Source: Sphingomonas sp. 67-36
Lineage (GTDB): Bacteria > Pseudomonadota > Alphaproteobacteria > Sphingomonadales > Sphingomonadaceae
NCBI GenBank assembly: GCA_001897375.1
Contig: MKSU01000032.1
Coordinates: 62,001 to 126,000 of the forward strand
DNA: 64,000 nt
Direction: 5' to 3'
Below are positions 49,860 to 59,530 of this stretch, in pieces. The position numbers and the translations under genes are program-made. How positions within the stretch are numbered: position 1 is the first letter of the stretch; the number at the start of each line of letters is the position of its first letter. The notes under the pieces are model-generated. The model saw only the letters and a list, made by a program, of their open reading frames with translations. It was not told the DNA's origin and did not search any database.

Positions 49860-50960
49860 ATGCTGTTCCCGCCCGATGCCTGCCCCCGGATCGTCGTCAA
49901 GATCGGATCGGCGCTGCTCGTCGATGCCGAGGGTGGTGTGCGCCGCGCGTGGCTTGAGGGAATAGCGGCCGATATCGCTGAGCGCGCGCGCGCCGGGCAG
50001 CAGGTGGCAGTCGTCTCGTCGGGCGCGATCGCGCTGGGCGCGCGGCGGCTCGGGCTGGCCAAGGGCGGCCGCGCCAGCCTTGAGGACGCGCAGGCAGCGG
50101 CGGCGACCGGACAGATCGCGCTGGGCCACACCTGGGCCGAGGTGCTCGGCGGCGAGGGGCTGACGGCAGCGCAGATACTGGTGACGCTCGACGATCTGGA
50201 GGATCGCCGGCGCTACCTCAACGCGGCGGCGACGCTGGGGCGGCTGCTCCAGCTCGGCGTCGTGCCGATCATCAACGAGAACGACAGCGTCGCGACCGCC
50301 GAGATCCGCTTCGGCGACAATGACCGGCTCGCGGCGCGGGTGGCGCAGGCGGCGGGCGCGCAGGGCGTGGTGTTGCTCTCCGATATCGACGGCCTCTACG
50401 ACCGCAACCCGGCGCTGCCCGGCGCGCGGCATATCGCGCGCGTCGAGCGGATCGACGCGCGGATAGCGGGGATGGCCGACGACGGCTCCGCGTCAGGCAT
50501 GGGCTCGGGGGGAATGGTCTCGAAGATCCAGGCGGCGCGGATCGCCGGGCGGGCAGGGGTCGCGCTGGCGATCGCGTCGGGCCGGATCGAGCGGCCGCTG
50601 TCGGCTGAGGCGCGGCACACGATCTTCGTCCCGGAGCGGCGCGCGCGGGCACGCAAGGCGTGGCTGGCGGGGCGGTTGACCGCCAAGGGCGTCATCACCG
50701 TCGATGCCGGCGCGGCGCAGGCGCTGGCGGGCGGGCGCAGCCTGCTCGCGGCGGGCGCGACCGGCGTGACGGGGCGCTTCGCGCGCGGCGACGTGGTGAC
50801 GATCGAGGGGCCGGAGGGCGCGGTGGCGCGCGGGCTGGCCGAATATGACGCCGCCGACGTGACGCGGCTGCTCGGCCGCCGCAGCGACGAGCAGGAGGCG
50901 ATCCTCGGCTATGCTCCGCGCGCGGCGCTGGTCCATCGCAACCATATGGCGTTGCTGTGA
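49860..50960 (+). CDS. proB: Glutamate 5-kinase
   Basis: A 366-residue enzyme for the first step of proline synthesis, ATP-dependent phosphorylation of glutamate. The amino-acid-kinase domain has VVKIGSALLVD, VSSGAIALG and INENDSVA; the nucleotide site is LLSDIDGLYDRNP and the GMGSGGMVSKIQAARIAG loop follows. The C-terminal PUA domain covers about residues 270-366 (KGVITVDAGAAQAL...). The ATG at 49860 suits the family length. It overlaps the next gene by four bases. Confidence 0.95.
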   Translation: MLFPPDACPRIVVKIGSALLVDAEGGVRRAWLEGIAADIAERARAGQQVAVVSSGAIALGARRLGLAKGGRASLEDAQAAAATGQIALGHTWAEVLGGEGLTAAQILVTLDDLEDRRRYLNAAATLGRLLQLGVVPIINENDSVATAEIRFGDNDRLAARVAQAAGAQGVVLLSDIDGLYDRNPALPGARHIARVERIDARIAGMADDGSASGMGSGGMVSKIQAARIAGRAGVALAIASGRIERPLSAEARHTIFVPERRARARKAWLAGRLTAKGVITVDAGAAQALAGGRSLLAAGATGVTGRFARGDVVTIEGPEGAVARGLAEYDAADVTRLLGRRSDEQEAILGYAPRAALVHRNHMALL

Positions 50961-51853
50961 TCCTTGCGCTGACCGGGGGGACCGGTTTCGTCGGCGGCCA
51001 TGTCATTCGACGCGCGCTGGAGGCGGGGCACCAGGTGCGCGCGCTGGCGCGGCGGCCGCAACCGGCGCGTGCCGGGGTAAGCTGGATCGCGGGCGCGCTT
51101 GATGACCCGGCGGCGCTCGCCGAGCTGACGGCGGGCGCGGAGGTGGTGATCCATATCGCCGGGGTGGTGAACGCGCCCGATCGTGCCGGCTTCGCGGCGG
51201 GGAATATCGATGGCACGCGCGCGATCGTCGCCGCGACGGCGCCGGGGACGCGCTTCGTCCATGTCTCATCGCTCTCGGCGCGCGAGCCGCGGCTCTCGAT
51301 CTACGGCTGGTCGAAGCGCGAGGCGGAGGAGATCGTCGCGGCATCCGCGCTGGCATGGGATATGGTGCGCCCGCCGGGAATCTACGGGCCGGGCGATATG
51401 GAGATGCTCGACGTGTTCCGCCTTGCGCGGCGGGGCTTCTCGATCACGCCGCCGGCGGGACGGGCTTCGTGGATTCATGTCGACGATCTCGCCCGCCTGC
51501 TGGTGGTGCTCGCCGAAACGCCGGCCGAGCGCGCGATTTACGAAATGGACGACGGGCGCGAGGGCGGCTGGACGCATCATGCGTTCGCGCAAGCGGTCGG
51601 CGTGGCGCTTGGTCGTCCTATTCGTCCGCTGGCCCTGACGCCGGGGCTGCTGCGGCTCGGCGCGCGGATCGACCGGCTGATACGCGGGAAGCGCGCCAAG
51701 CTCACCGCCGACCGGGTGGCCTATTTCTGCCACCCCGACTGGACGGTCGATCCGGCGAAACGCCCTCCCGTGGCTTTGTGGACGCCGGGGATCGCCAGCG
51801 AGGCCGGGCTGCGCGAAACCGCCGAAAGCTATCGCGCCGCGGGATTGCTGTAG
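50957..51853 (+). CDS. NAD(P)-dependent epimerase/dehydratase family protein
   Basis: A 298-residue extended-SDR-type protein. The dinucleotide motif LTGGTGFVGGHVIRRALE is at the N-terminus, and the YGWSKREAEE segment carries the Tyr and Lys of the family. The C-terminal part is not typical of a sugar epimerase, so it may act on steroids or small carbonyls, or be a complex I-assembly/NmrA-like protein. The start is GTG at 50957, overlapping proB by four bases. Confidence 0.82.
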   Translation: MILALTGGTGFVGGHVIRRALEAGHQVRALARRPQPARAGVSWIAGALDDPAALAELTAGAEVVIHIAGVVNAPDRAGFAAGNIDGTRAIVAATAPGTRFVHVSSLSAREPRLSIYGWSKREAEEIVAASALAWDMVRPPGIYGPGDMEMLDVFRLARRGFSITPPAGRASWIHVDDLARLLVVLAETPAERAIYEMDDGREGGWTHHAFAQAVGVALGRPIRPLALTPGLLRLGARIDRLIRGKRAKLTADRVAYFCHPDWTVDPAKRPPVALWTPGIASEAGLRETAESYRAAGLL

Positions 51854-51863
51854 GCGCAAGAGC

Positions 51864-51896
51864 GACCGGCGGCGTCATCGGCCGCCGGTCGGGTTT
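51864..51896. terminator. Terminator between convergent epimerase-like and PEP-CTERM genes
   Basis: Ten base pairs (51864-51873 with 51881-51890, gaccggcggc/gccgccggtc), loop gtcatcg, then gggttt. It lies 10 bases after the epimerase-like gene's stop and about 20 bases from the end of the convergent PEP-CTERM gene. Confidence 0.7.
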
Positions 51897-51909
51897 CACG
51901 CGCGTGAGG

Positions 51910-52539
51910 TCAGGCGGTCGCGGCCCGGCGGAAACGAATGCGCAGCCCCGCGCCGACCATGCCGAAGCCCATGATCATCATCGCCCAGGTCGCCGGCTCC
52001 GGCACGCCGCCAGCGCCGGAAATCAGCGCGGTGAAACCGCCGGTGTTGTCGGCGTAATAGCCCGACGTGCCCTGGAAGCCATAGGCATCGGCAAAGCCGA
52101 GATACAGCGCCGTCGCGCCGGTGGGCACGGAGAAGGTGCCGCCCGAGCCGATCTTGAAGATCGTGTCCACTCCGGCGCCGCTGCCGGTGAATACGCCGAG
52201 CAATGCGAGAGACATCGGATCGGTGAAGTTGCCGATGGAGGAACCGGTGGCATTGGTGATGTTCGAGGTCAGCGAGAAACCGTCAGGCCCGTGCGCGCCA
52301 TAGCCGCCGCCGGGATCCGCCTGCCCCGAGGCGGTGATCGTCAGCGTCTGCCCGCCGGAAACCCCAAGCGAAGGCGGCAATATGCCGGCGCCTCCCCCGG
52401 CGGCAGGGATGGAGCCAAGCCCGGCCGCGAAGATATTGGCCTGCGCATCGACATAGATCGAGGTGGCGGCAAGTGCCGGGCTGGCCAGGGGCGCGGCGGC
52501 CAAGGCGGCGCCACACATCAATTTCGAGAGAGCACGCAT
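51910..52539 (-). CDS. PEPxxWA-CTERM sorting domain-containing protein
   Basis: A 209-residue secreted protein. It has a Sec signal (MRALSKLMCGAALAAAPLAS), a Gly/Ser/Thr-rich beta-type mature part and a C-terminal sorting signal at residues 179-209: VPEPATWAMMIMGFGMVGAG then a basic RIRFRR tail. This is the sphingomonad PEPxxWA form of the PEP-CTERM signal, normally handled by an exosortase. The start is the ATG at 52539; a TTG at 52563 is less likely. The body has no known domain; PEP-CTERM proteins often have a role in extracellular matrix. Confidence 0.88.
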   Translation of the reverse strand: MRALSKLMCGAALAAAPLASPALAATSIYVDAQANIFAAGLGSIPAAGGGAGILPPSLGVSGGQTLTITASGQADPGGGYGAHGPDGFSLTSNITNATGSSIGNFTDPMSLALLGVFTGSGAGVDTIFKIGSGGTFSVPTGATALYLGFADAYGFQGTSGYYADNTGGFTALISGAGGVPEPATWAMMIMGFGMVGAGLRIRFRRAATA

Positions 52540-52662
52540 CTGACTGATCCTTTGCAAAGCCAAGATCAGGCGACACGGCCCGTTTTTCTTTGAGTCGCCT
52601 CGGTATTCCTTACACGCGATTAACCATGATTCACAGAAGCATTCCGTGCCATAATGGGACGC

Positions 52663-53286
52663 TCAACCGCGCAACCTCGCTGCCGCGCGTGCCTTGGCTT
52701 CCACCTCCGCCATGCTTGCGCCGGCCGGCGTTACCCAGCTTCCGCCGACGCACAGCACGCGGTCGAACGCCAGCCAGTCGGGCGCGCTCGCTTCGGTGAT
52801 GCCACCCGTGGGGCAGAAACGGCATTGGTGGAAGGGGGCGGCGAGCGCCTTCAGCGCCTTCAGCCCGCCGGAGGTTTCGGCGGGGAAGAACTTGAAGTGT
52901 GTGAGGCCGAGGTCCAGCCCGCGCATGATGTCGCCGGCTGTCGCGACGCCGGGGAGGTAGGGGACGCCGCTGTCGATGATCGGCCGGGCCAGCCGCTCGG
53001 TGAGGCCGGGGGAGACGATGAATTCTGCGCCCGCGTCCATCACCTGCTCGAACTGGTCGGTCGAGACGACTGTGCCTGCGCCGACGATCGCGCCCGGCAC
53101 CTCCTTCATCGCGCGGATCGCGTCGAGCGCGGCGGGTGTGCGCAGCGTCACCTCCAGCACGCGCAGGCCGCCCGCGACCAGCGCCTCCGCCAGCGGCCGC
53201 GCCGCCGCCGCATCCTCGATGACCAGCACGGGGATGACCGCGCTCGCGCGCATGATCGTGTCGATCGCGGGAAGGGAGGCGGACAT
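52663..53286 (-). CDS. eda: KDPG aldolase (2-dehydro-3-deoxyphosphogluconate aldolase)
   Basis: A 207-residue TIM-barrel aldolase that splits KDPG into pyruvate and glyceraldehyde 3-phosphate, the last Entner-Doudoroff step. The Schiff-base Lys132 is in THFKFFPAE, Glu45 is in VLEVTLRT and PTGGI is at the phosphate site. The ATG overlaps the glk stop by one base, so the two are translationally coupled. It is the last gene of the zwf-pgl-edd-glk-eda run. Confidence 0.95.
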   Translation of the reverse strand: MSASLPAIDTIMRASAVIPVLVIEDAAAARPLAEALVAGGLRVLEVTLRTPAALDAIRAMKEVPGAIVGAGTVVSTDQFEQVMDAGAEFIVSPGLTERLARPIIDSGVPYLPGVATAGDIMRGLDLGLTHFKFFPAETSGGLKALKALAAPFHQCRFCPTGGITEASAPDWLAFDRVLCVGGSWVTPAGASMAEVEAKARAAARLRG

Positions 53287-54251
53287 CAGACATGCTCCTG
53301 TGCGAAGGCGGCGGCGGCGCCGAACAGGCCGGGCTGGGAATGGGTGATGAGCTTCACCGGGATGGCGGCCATCATGGATTGGAACCGCCCCTTGGCAACG
53401 AAGCGATGCCCGAAGCCGGAGCGCAGCAGCCGGTCCTTGATCCTGAGGCCGAGGCCGCCAGCGATCACCACGCCCTTCGCGCCCTGCGCCAGCGCGAGAT
53501 CGCCCGCCACCGCGCCGAGCGCGAGGCAGAAGCGATCGAGCGCGGCGAGCGCGATCGGGTCGCTGCCCTCCAGCGCCTCCTGCCAGATCGTCTTGTCGTC
53601 CCGCGCCGGGACGGGTCGACCCTCCAGCGCGGCGAGCGTTTCGTAGATCGCGACGATGCCCGGCCCGGCGCAGACGCGCTCGGCGGAGACGCGCGTGAAG
53701 CTGCCGCGCAGCCGCTTCACCAGCGCGTCCTCGATCGCGTCGAGCGGGGCGTAATCGATATGGCCGCCCTCGGTGGGGAGGACGTGATAGCGGTGCGGAG
53801 TGCGCAGCACCTGCGCCACGCCCAGCCCGGTGCCGGGGCCGCAGACGGTGGTGACGCCCTCCGCCGCCAGTGGCTCATCGGGTCCGCAGAGGTGCTCGAA
53901 CTGGTCGGGCGGCAGTTGCGCCACGGCATGGCCGACCGCGCCGAAATCGTTGATGACCGTATAGGTCTCGACGCCGAGCCGCTCAGGGATCAGCGACGGG
54001 CGGATCACCCACGGATTGTTGGTCAGCCGGATCACGTCGCCGGTGATCGGCGAGGCGATCGAGAGCGCCGCCGCGCGCGGCAAGGGGCGATCGAGCGTCG
54101 CGGCGAACGCCTGCCACGCGGTTTGCAGCGAGGCGTGCTCGGCCGTCTTGAGCGTCACCGGCTCGGCGAGCCGCGTTACCTTGCCGCCCGCCACCTCGGC
54201 GATGGCGAAGCGGGCGTGGGTGCCGCCGATATCGACCGCTACGACCTCCAC
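53286..54251 (-). CDS. glk: Glucokinase
   Basis: A 321-residue glucokinase of the bacterial ROK-unrelated Glk family that phosphorylates glucose. [17 protein letters not shown] is at the N-terminus, [13 protein letters not shown] carries the catalytic Asp, and [13 protein letters not shown] and [13 protein letters not shown] are family motifs. The start is GTG at 54251, three bases from the edd stop. The gene joins free-glucose entry to the Entner-Doudoroff enzymes beside it. Confidence 0.94.
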   Translation of the reverse strand: MEVVAVDIGGTHARFAIAEVAGGKVTRLAEPVTLKTAEHASLQTAWQAFAATLDRPLPRAAALSIASPITGDVIRLTNNPWVIRPSLIPERLGVETYTVINDFGAVGHAVAQLPPDQFEHLCGPDEPLAAEGVTTVCGPGTGLGVAQVLRTPHRYHVLPTEGGHIDYAPLDAIEDALVKRLRGSFTRVSAERVCAGPGIVAIYETLAALEGRPVPARDDKTIWQEALEGSDPIALAALDRFCLALGAVAGDLALAQGAKGVVIAGGLGLRIKDRLLRSGFGHRFVAKGRFQSMMAAIPVKLITHSQPGLFGAAAAFAQEHV

Positions 54252-54254
54252 CGC

Positions 54255-56066
54255 CTATAGCCCCGCGCCGGCGAGCATCGCGCTCGCGCCTTTTTCAGCT
54301 TCGTCGGCCAAGCCACGGAACATGCCGAACAATTCGCGGCCGAATCCTTCAGCCAGAGGCGGGGCCGGGGCCTGCGCGCGCGCCGCCCATTCCGCCGGAT
54401 CAACGAGGGCGTCGAGCGTCCCCGCCACCGCGTCCACCCGGATCAGGTCGCCGTCATGGATGCGGCCGATCGCGCCGCCGCCCAACGCCTCGGGCGAGAC
54501 GTGGATCGCGCACGGCACCTTGCCGCTCGCGCCGGACATGCGGCCATCGGTGACGAGCGCGACGCGGAAGCCCCGGTTCTGGAGCACGCCGAGCGGGGGC
54601 GTGAGCTTGTGCAGCTCCGGCATCCCGTTGGCGCGCGGCCCCTGATAGCGGACGACGACCACCACGTCGCGCTCCAGCTCGCCGCGCTTGAAGGCGTCGA
54701 GCACTTGCGACTGGTCTTGGAACACGCGCGCCGGGGCCTCGACAACCCATCGCTCGCGCTCGACGGCGGAGACCTTGATGCAGGCGCGGCCGATATTGCC
54801 GGCGAGGATGCGCATCCCGCCATCGGGTGAGAAGGGCGCGTCGGCGGGGCGCAGGATCGTCTCGTCCCCGCTCGCGCCGGGATCGCGCCATACCAGCGCC
54901 TCGCCGTCCAGCGCCGGCTTGCGCGCCGCATCGGCCAATGTCTCGCCGCCGGCGGTGAGGATATCGCCGTGGAGATGGCCGCTGGCGATCAGCTCGCGGA
55001 TCACGAACGGCATCCCGCCCGCCGCTTCGAAGGCGTTCACGTCGGCCGATCCGTTTGGATAGACGCGCGCGATCAGCGGCACGGCGGCGGAGAGCCGGTC
55101 GAAATCCTCCCAGTCGATCACGATCCCCGCCGCGCGCGCGATGGCGGGGACGTGGAGCAGGTGGTTGGTCGATCCGCCTGTCGCCAGCAGCCCCACCGCC
55201 GCGTTGACGATCGCGCGCTCGTCCACACACGCGCCCAGCGGACGGTAATCCGCGCCGCGCCAGCCCAGTCCGGCGATGCGGTGGACGGCGGCGCGCGTCA
55301 ACTCCTGCCGCAGCTTCGTGCCCGGATTGACGAAGGCCGCGCCGGGGACGTGCAGCCCCATCACCTCCATCATCATCTGGTTGGTGTTGGCCGTGCCGTA
55401 GAAGGTGCAGGTGCCGCGATCGTGATAGGCAGCGATCTCGGCGTCGAGCAGTTCCTCGCGCCCGCATTCGCCGGTGGCGAAACGCTCGCGCACCGCCGCC
55501 TTGTCCTTGTTGGCGAGGCCAGAGGGCATCGGCCCGCCGGGCACCAGCAGCATCGGCAGATGGCCGAAGCGCAGCGCGCCCATCAGCAGCCCCGGCACGA
55601 TCTTGTCGCAGATGCCGAGCAGCAGCGCGCCCTCGAACGTGCCGTGCGACAGCGCCACGGCGGTCGCCAGCGCGATGGTGTCGCGGCTGAACAGCGACAG
55701 CTCCATGCCCGGATAGCCCTGCGTCACGCCGTCGCACATCGCGGGCACGCCGCCCGCCACCTGCGCCGTCGCGCCCGCCTCGCGCGCCCAGAGCTTCATC
55801 AGCTCCGGGTAGCGGTAATAGACCGCATGGGCGGAGAGCATGTCGTTATAGGCGGTGACGATGCCGATGTTCATGCCGGCATCGGCCTTCATTGCCTCGC
55901 GGTCCTCCGGCGTGCCGGCATAAGCGTGGGCGAGGTTGGCGCAGCCCAGCGCGGGTCGGCCGATCCATATCTCCCGCTGGCGATCGAGCAGCGCGAGATA
56001 GCGGGCGCGGCTCTCCCGGCTGCGCTCGATGATGCGATCGGTGACGGCTGCGACGGTCGGATTCAT
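54255..56066 (-). CDS. edd: 6-Phosphogluconate dehydratase
   Basis: A 603-residue [4Fe-4S] dehydratase of the IlvD/Edd family that turns 6-phosphogluconate into KDPG. Cluster ligands are likely the cysteines in [19 protein letters not shown] and [24 protein letters not shown] and [20 protein letters not shown] are standard. Cluster assembly makes it oxygen-sensitive. It starts nine bases after pgl stops and leads into glk. Confidence 0.96.
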   Translation of the reverse strand: MNPTVAAVTDRIIERSRESRARYLALLDRQREIWIGRPALGCANLAHAYAGTPEDREAMKADAGMNIGIVTAYNDMLSAHAVYYRYPELMKLWAREAGATAQVAGGVPAMCDGVTQGYPGMELSLFSRDTIALATAVALSHGTFEGALLLGICDKIVPGLLMGALRFGHLPMLLVPGGPMPSGLANKDKAAVRERFATGECGREELLDAEIAAYHDRGTCTFYGTANTNQMMMEVMGLHVPGAAFVNPGTKLRQELTRAAVHRIAGLGWRGADYRPLGACVDERAIVNAAVGLLATGGSTNHLLHVPAIARAAGIVIDWEDFDRLSAAVPLIARVYPNGSADVNAFEAAGGMPFVIRELIASGHLHGDILTAGGETLADAARKPALDGEALVWRDPGASGDETILRPADAPFSPDGGMRILAGNIGRACIKVSAVERERWVVEAPARVFQDQSQVLDAFKRGELERDVVVVVRYQGPRANGMPELHKLTPPLGVLQNRGFRVALVTDGRMSGASGKVPCAIHVSPEALGGGAIGRIHDGDLIRVDAVAGTLDALVDPAEWAARAQAPAPPLAEGFGRELFGMFRGLADEAEKGASAMLAGAGL

Positions 56067-56075
56067 GTTACCGGC

Positions 56076-56783
56076 TTACGGCGCCCAGTGGATATCGACC
56101 GGCAGCTCCGCATCCGCCAGCACGCGCCCGATCGGATAAGGCGAGCCGGCGCCTTCCGCGATCGCGTCCTCGATCACCTTCTTCTTCGCGCCGCCGGTCA
56201 CCGCGATCATCAGCGCGCGGGCGGTGACGATGCCCTGACGCGAGAGGGTGACGCGGGGCACCGGCGCCTCGCTCGGCAGCGGATCCGGCATCACGCCCAG
56301 CGCGCGGCGCTCGCGCGGGCCGTTCAATGCCTCGTCATAATCCGGGCCGGGGAAGATCGAGGCGGTATGCCCGTCCGCGCCGACGCCGAGCAGGCACAGG
56401 TCGAGCGGCCAGTGCAGATCCTGCATCAGCGCGTCGGCCGAGCGCCCGGCGGCCTTGTAGTCGTCCACCGCCTTGGGGACGATCGGGATCACCCGCGCGC
56501 CCTTGGGGATGAAGGTCTTGCCGATCATCGTGACGTTCGACAGCGGATCGCCCAGCGGCACGATGCGCTCGTCGGTCGGCACGATCGTCACGCGCTTCCA
56601 GTCCAGCTTCGCGGCGGCGAGCTTCTCATAGACCGGCACCGGCGTCTTGCCGCCGGCCAGCGCGATCACCGCCGCGCCGCGCGCCTCGATCGCGCTTTCG
56701 ATGATGAAGCCGATATCCCCCGCGACGGCATCGGCCATCTCGGCCGCGTCGTCATATTCCCACCATTCGATCTCGTCGCTCAT
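56076..56783 (-). CDS. pgl: 6-Phosphogluconolactonase
   Basis: A 235-residue DevB-type lactonase that hydrolyses 6-phosphogluconolactone. Motifs are LAGGKTPVPVYEKLA, PTDERIVPLGDPLSN and LGVGADGHTASIFPG; the last includes the conserved His of this enzyme. I use the ATG at 56783, with ggaag upstream; an ATG at 56795 would add four residues. It sits between zwf and edd, completing the route from glucose 6-phosphate. Confidence 0.94.
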   Translation of the reverse strand: MSDEIEWWEYDDAAEMADAVAGDIGFIIESAIEARGAAVIALAGGKTPVPVYEKLAAAKLDWKRVTIVPTDERIVPLGDPLSNVTMIGKTFIPKGARVIPIVPKAVDDYKAAGRSADALMQDLHWPLDLCLLGVGADGHTASIFPGPDYDEALNGPRERRALGVMPDPLPSEAPVPRVTLSRQGIVTARALMIAVTGGAKKKVIEDAIAEGAGSPYPIGRVLADAELPVDIHWAP

Positions 56784-56819
56784 GTGACTTCCCATAGCGG
56801 CGGCATGTGCCGCAAAGTT

Positions 56820-58283
56820 TCAATCGTCCTGCCAGGTCACGCCGTCGCGCTCGGTCAGCGCGATCGCGGCGGAGGGCCCCCAGGTGCCAGCCGGATAATG
56901 TTTCGGCTTCATGTCGTTGGCGGCCCAGCCGGCGCGGATCGCGTCGATCCACGTCCATTGCGCCTCCACCTCGTCGCGGCGGACGAACAGGGTCTGGTCG
57001 CCCTCGATCAGATCGAGCAGCAGCCGTTCATAGGCGATGCGGCGGCGCGCGCCGGCGAACTCGGCGTCAAGGCTGAGGTTCAGCGGCACCTCGCGCAGGC
57101 GAATGCCGTCGCGGTCCAGCCCCGGCTCCTTGGCCATGACGAGCAGCTGGATATATTCCTCCGGCTGCAACCGGATGATGAGCATGTTCGGCTGGAGCAG
57201 CCCGCCGCGCCCGGCGAACATCGAATGCGGCACCGGCTTGAACTGGATCGCGATCTCCGAGCGGCGCACCGGCATCCTCTTGCCCGTGCGCAGGTAGAAG
57301 GGCACGCCCTGCCAGCGCCAGTTGTCGACATGCGCCTTGATCGCGACGAACGTCTCGGTGTTCGAATCGCGCCCCAGCTCCTCGTCGTAACCCTTTACGA
57401 TCTGGCCGTTCACCGCGCCGCCGAGATACTGGCCGATCACGGTGTTCTGCGGCACTTCCTCCGGCTTCATCTGGCGCAGCGAGCGGAACACCTTGGCCTT
57501 CTCGTCGCGGATCGCGCTGGTGTCGTAGCGCGCGGGCGGCTCCATCGCGATCAGCGCGACGAGCTGGAGCATATGGTTCGCCACCATGTCGCGCAGCGCG
57601 CCGGCGCCGTCATAATAGCTCGCGCGATCCTCCAGCCCGACCGTCTCGGAGATGGTGACCTGCACATTGTCGATCCCGCGCGCGTTCCACACCGGCTCGA
57701 AGAAGGAATTGCCGAAGCGCAGCGCGAGGATGTTCTGCACCGTCTCCTTGCCGAGATAATGGTCGATGCGGAAGATGCGCTCCTCGGGAAAGGCGCGCGC
57801 CACCGTGTCGTTGATCTCGCGGCTGGAGGCGAGATCGTAGCCGAGCGGCTTCTCCAGCCCGATCCGTACCGTCTCCCCGGCGAGGCCGACCGATTCGAGG
57901 CCCTTCACCGCCGGCTCGAACAGCGAGGGGGCGGTGGAGAGGAAGATCGCGAGGCCGCCCGACACGTCGCCGACCTTCCCGGCGAGCGGCTTGAACGTCT
58001 TCTCGTCGGAAAGGTCGGCCGGCTGATAGGACAGGCGAGCGAGGAAAGTCCCCAGCGCCTTCTCGTCCTTGCGATCGGCGGGGAGGAACTCGTCCAGCGC
58101 CTTTTTCGCGAACTGGCGGAAGCCCTTGTCGTCTAGGTCCGAACGCGCCGAGCCTATGACGGTTAGCCCTTGCGGCAGCAGCCCGTCGGCATGGAGGCCG
58201 TAGAGCGACGGCAGCAGCATCCGCTGCGCCAGATCGCCGGTGGCGCCGAACAGCAGGAGCTTGGAGACCGGGTTGCGCTGCAT
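56820..58283 (-). CDS. zwf: Glucose-6-phosphate dehydrogenase
   Basis: A 487-residue enzyme that oxidises glucose 6-phosphate with NADP. The nucleotide motif LLFGATGDLAQRMLLPSLYGL is at the N-terminus, the active-site RIDHYLGKETVQN is near residues 172-184, and EKPLGYDLAS is conserved. It starts 15 bases after the argC stop and 36 bases before the pgl gene, so it may be cotranscribed with both. Confidence 0.97.
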   Translation of the reverse strand: MQRNPVSKLLLFGATGDLAQRMLLPSLYGLHADGLLPQGLTVIGSARSDLDDKGFRQFAKKALDEFLPADRKDEKALGTFLARLSYQPADLSDEKTFKPLAGKVGDVSGGLAIFLSTAPSLFEPAVKGLESVGLAGETVRIGLEKPLGYDLASSREINDTVARAFPEERIFRIDHYLGKETVQNILALRFGNSFFEPVWNARGIDNVQVTISETVGLEDRASYYDGAGALRDMVANHMLQLVALIAMEPPARYDTSAIRDEKAKVFRSLRQMKPEEVPQNTVIGQYLGGAVNGQIVKGYDEELGRDSNTETFVAIKAHVDNWRWQGVPFYLRTGKRMPVRRSEIAIQFKPVPHSMFAGRGGLLQPNMLIIRLQPEEYIQLLVMAKEPGLDRDGIRLREVPLNLSLDAEFAGARRRIAYERLLLDLIEGDQTLFVRRDEVEAQWTWIDAIRAGWAANDMKPKHYPAGTWGPSAAIALTERDGVTWQDD

Positions 58284-58298
58284 CGTCTCTCCGCGTGT

Positions 58299-59216
58299 CT
58301 AGAGGTTGAGGCCGGCGAGCGGGTCCAGCCCGGCCATCAGGTTGAGGCTCTGCACCGCCGCGCCCGACGCGCCCTTGCCGAGATTGTCGAGGCAGGCGAC
58401 CAGCCGCGCCTGCGCGTCGTCCGGGCCGGCGAAGACATAGAGGTCGAGCCGGTCGGTGCCCGCCGCGCCCTGCCGCACCAGCAGTTCGTCGGGCTGGTCG
58501 CCATGCACGGTGACGATCGGGCTGCCCGCGAAGGCGGCGAAGAGCGCGTCGAGGATCGCCGCGCGCGTCGGCCGCGCGGGCAGCAGCGCGAGCGGCAGCG
58601 GCACCTCCACCACCATGCCGCGCAGCGCGTTGATCACCATCGGCGCGAAGATCGGCGCATGGGCGAGGCCGGCATGGCGCTGCATTTCCGGCAGATGCTT
58701 GTGCGCCAGCCCGAAGCCGTAATCGCGATAGGCCAGCGTCGGGTCGCCCTCGAACCGCTCGATCAGCGCCTTGCCGCCGCCCGAATAGCCCGAGACGGCG
58801 TTGACGCTGAGCGGCCAGTCGGCCGGCACCAGCCCGGCACGCACCAGCGGCGCGACCAGCGCGAGGAAGCCGGTGGGGTAGCAGCCGGGGTTCGAGACCA
58901 GCCGCGCATTGGCGACGTCGAAGCCAAGCTCCGGGAAACCGTAGGTCCAGCCGTCCGCGACGCGATGCGCGCTGGAGGCGTCGATCACGCGGGTGCGCGG
59001 GTTGTCGATCAGCGCCACCGCCTCGCGCGCGGCGTCGTCGGGCAGGCAGAGGATGACGAAATCGGCGTCGTTCAGCGCCTCGCGCCGCGCCTCGCGGTCC
59101 TTGCGCCGCGCCTCGTCGAGCAGGACGAGCGAAAGGCCGTCGCGCCCTTCCAGCCGCTCGCGGATCTCGAGGCCGGTGGTGCCGGCCGCGCCGTCGATGA
59201 AGACGTTTGCGCTCAT
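58299..59216 (-). CDS. argC: N-acetyl-gamma-glutamyl-phosphate reductase
   Basis: A 305-residue NADPH-dependent reductase of arginine synthesis, of the shorter type 2 subgroup. GAAGTTGLEI is at residues 9-18, the catalytic Cys112 is in SNPGCYPTG, and the His in GYSGGGKALIERFEG-adjacent GLAHKHLPEM is typical. The ATG at 59216 overlaps the SH3 gene stop by four bases. No other arg gene is in the window. Confidence 0.93.
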   Translation of the reverse strand: MSANVFIDGAAGTTGLEIRERLEGRDGLSLVLLDEARRKDREARREALNDADFVILCLPDDAAREAVALIDNPRTRVIDASSAHRVADGWTYGFPELGFDVANARLVSNPGCYPTGFLALVAPLVRAGLVPADWPLSVNAVSGYSGGGKALIERFEGDPTLAYRDYGFGLAHKHLPEMQRHAGLAHAPIFAPMVINALRGMVVEVPLPLALLPARPTRAAILDALFAAFAGSPIVTVHGDQPDELLVRQGAAGTDRLDLYVFAGPDDAQARLVACLDNLGKGASGAAVQSLNLMAGLDPLAGLNL

Positions 59217-59530
59217 TCCGGCTGGCCCAGCAGGGCGGCGTCGAGATAGCCGACCAGCCCGTGCCGCGTGGCGATGCCCCAGCCGTCGCCGCCGGTCACG
59301 TCGAGCAGCTCGAACGGCTCGCCGGCGGCGAGCGTCGCGAGCGTTTCGGAATCGGCCGCGCGCGTAGCGCGCAACCCGGTATCGGCCTTGAGGACGCGCT
59401 GCACGGCGGCGGCATAATGCGGGGCGAAGACATATTCGGCGAGCCGGACATCGGCGATATCCGGGCGTACCGCGTTAGTCCGCGGGTCGAGCGGACGCGA
59501 GCGCCCGGTCAAGGCGAAGGTCCTGGGCAC
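59213..59530 (-). CDS. SH3-domain-like protein, about 105 aa
   Basis: A small protein whose C-terminal half looks like a bacterial SH3 domain (residues near 45-100: VLKADTGLRATRAADSETLATL then GEPFELLDVTGGDGWGIATRHGLVGYLD, quoted in part). The N-terminal half has AEYVFAPHYAAAVQRV, a pattern seen before the SH3 domain in NlpC/P60 peptidases, but the peptidase itself is absent. The start is uncertain: a GTG at 59530 overlaps the end of the MarR gene by 56 bases; a TTG at 59512 is also possible. It overlaps argC by four bases. Confidence 0.6.
   Translation of the reverse strand: MPRTFALTGRSRPLDPRTNAVRPDIADVRLAEYVFAPHYAAAVQRVLKADTGLRATRAADSETLATLAAGEPFELLDVTGGDGWGIATRHGLVGYLDAALLGQPE

Noticed and set aside
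54969-58136. A 1055-codon open frame on the plus strand
   Set aside because: It is antisense to edd, pgl and zwf, with the same high-GC cause and a low-complexity product.
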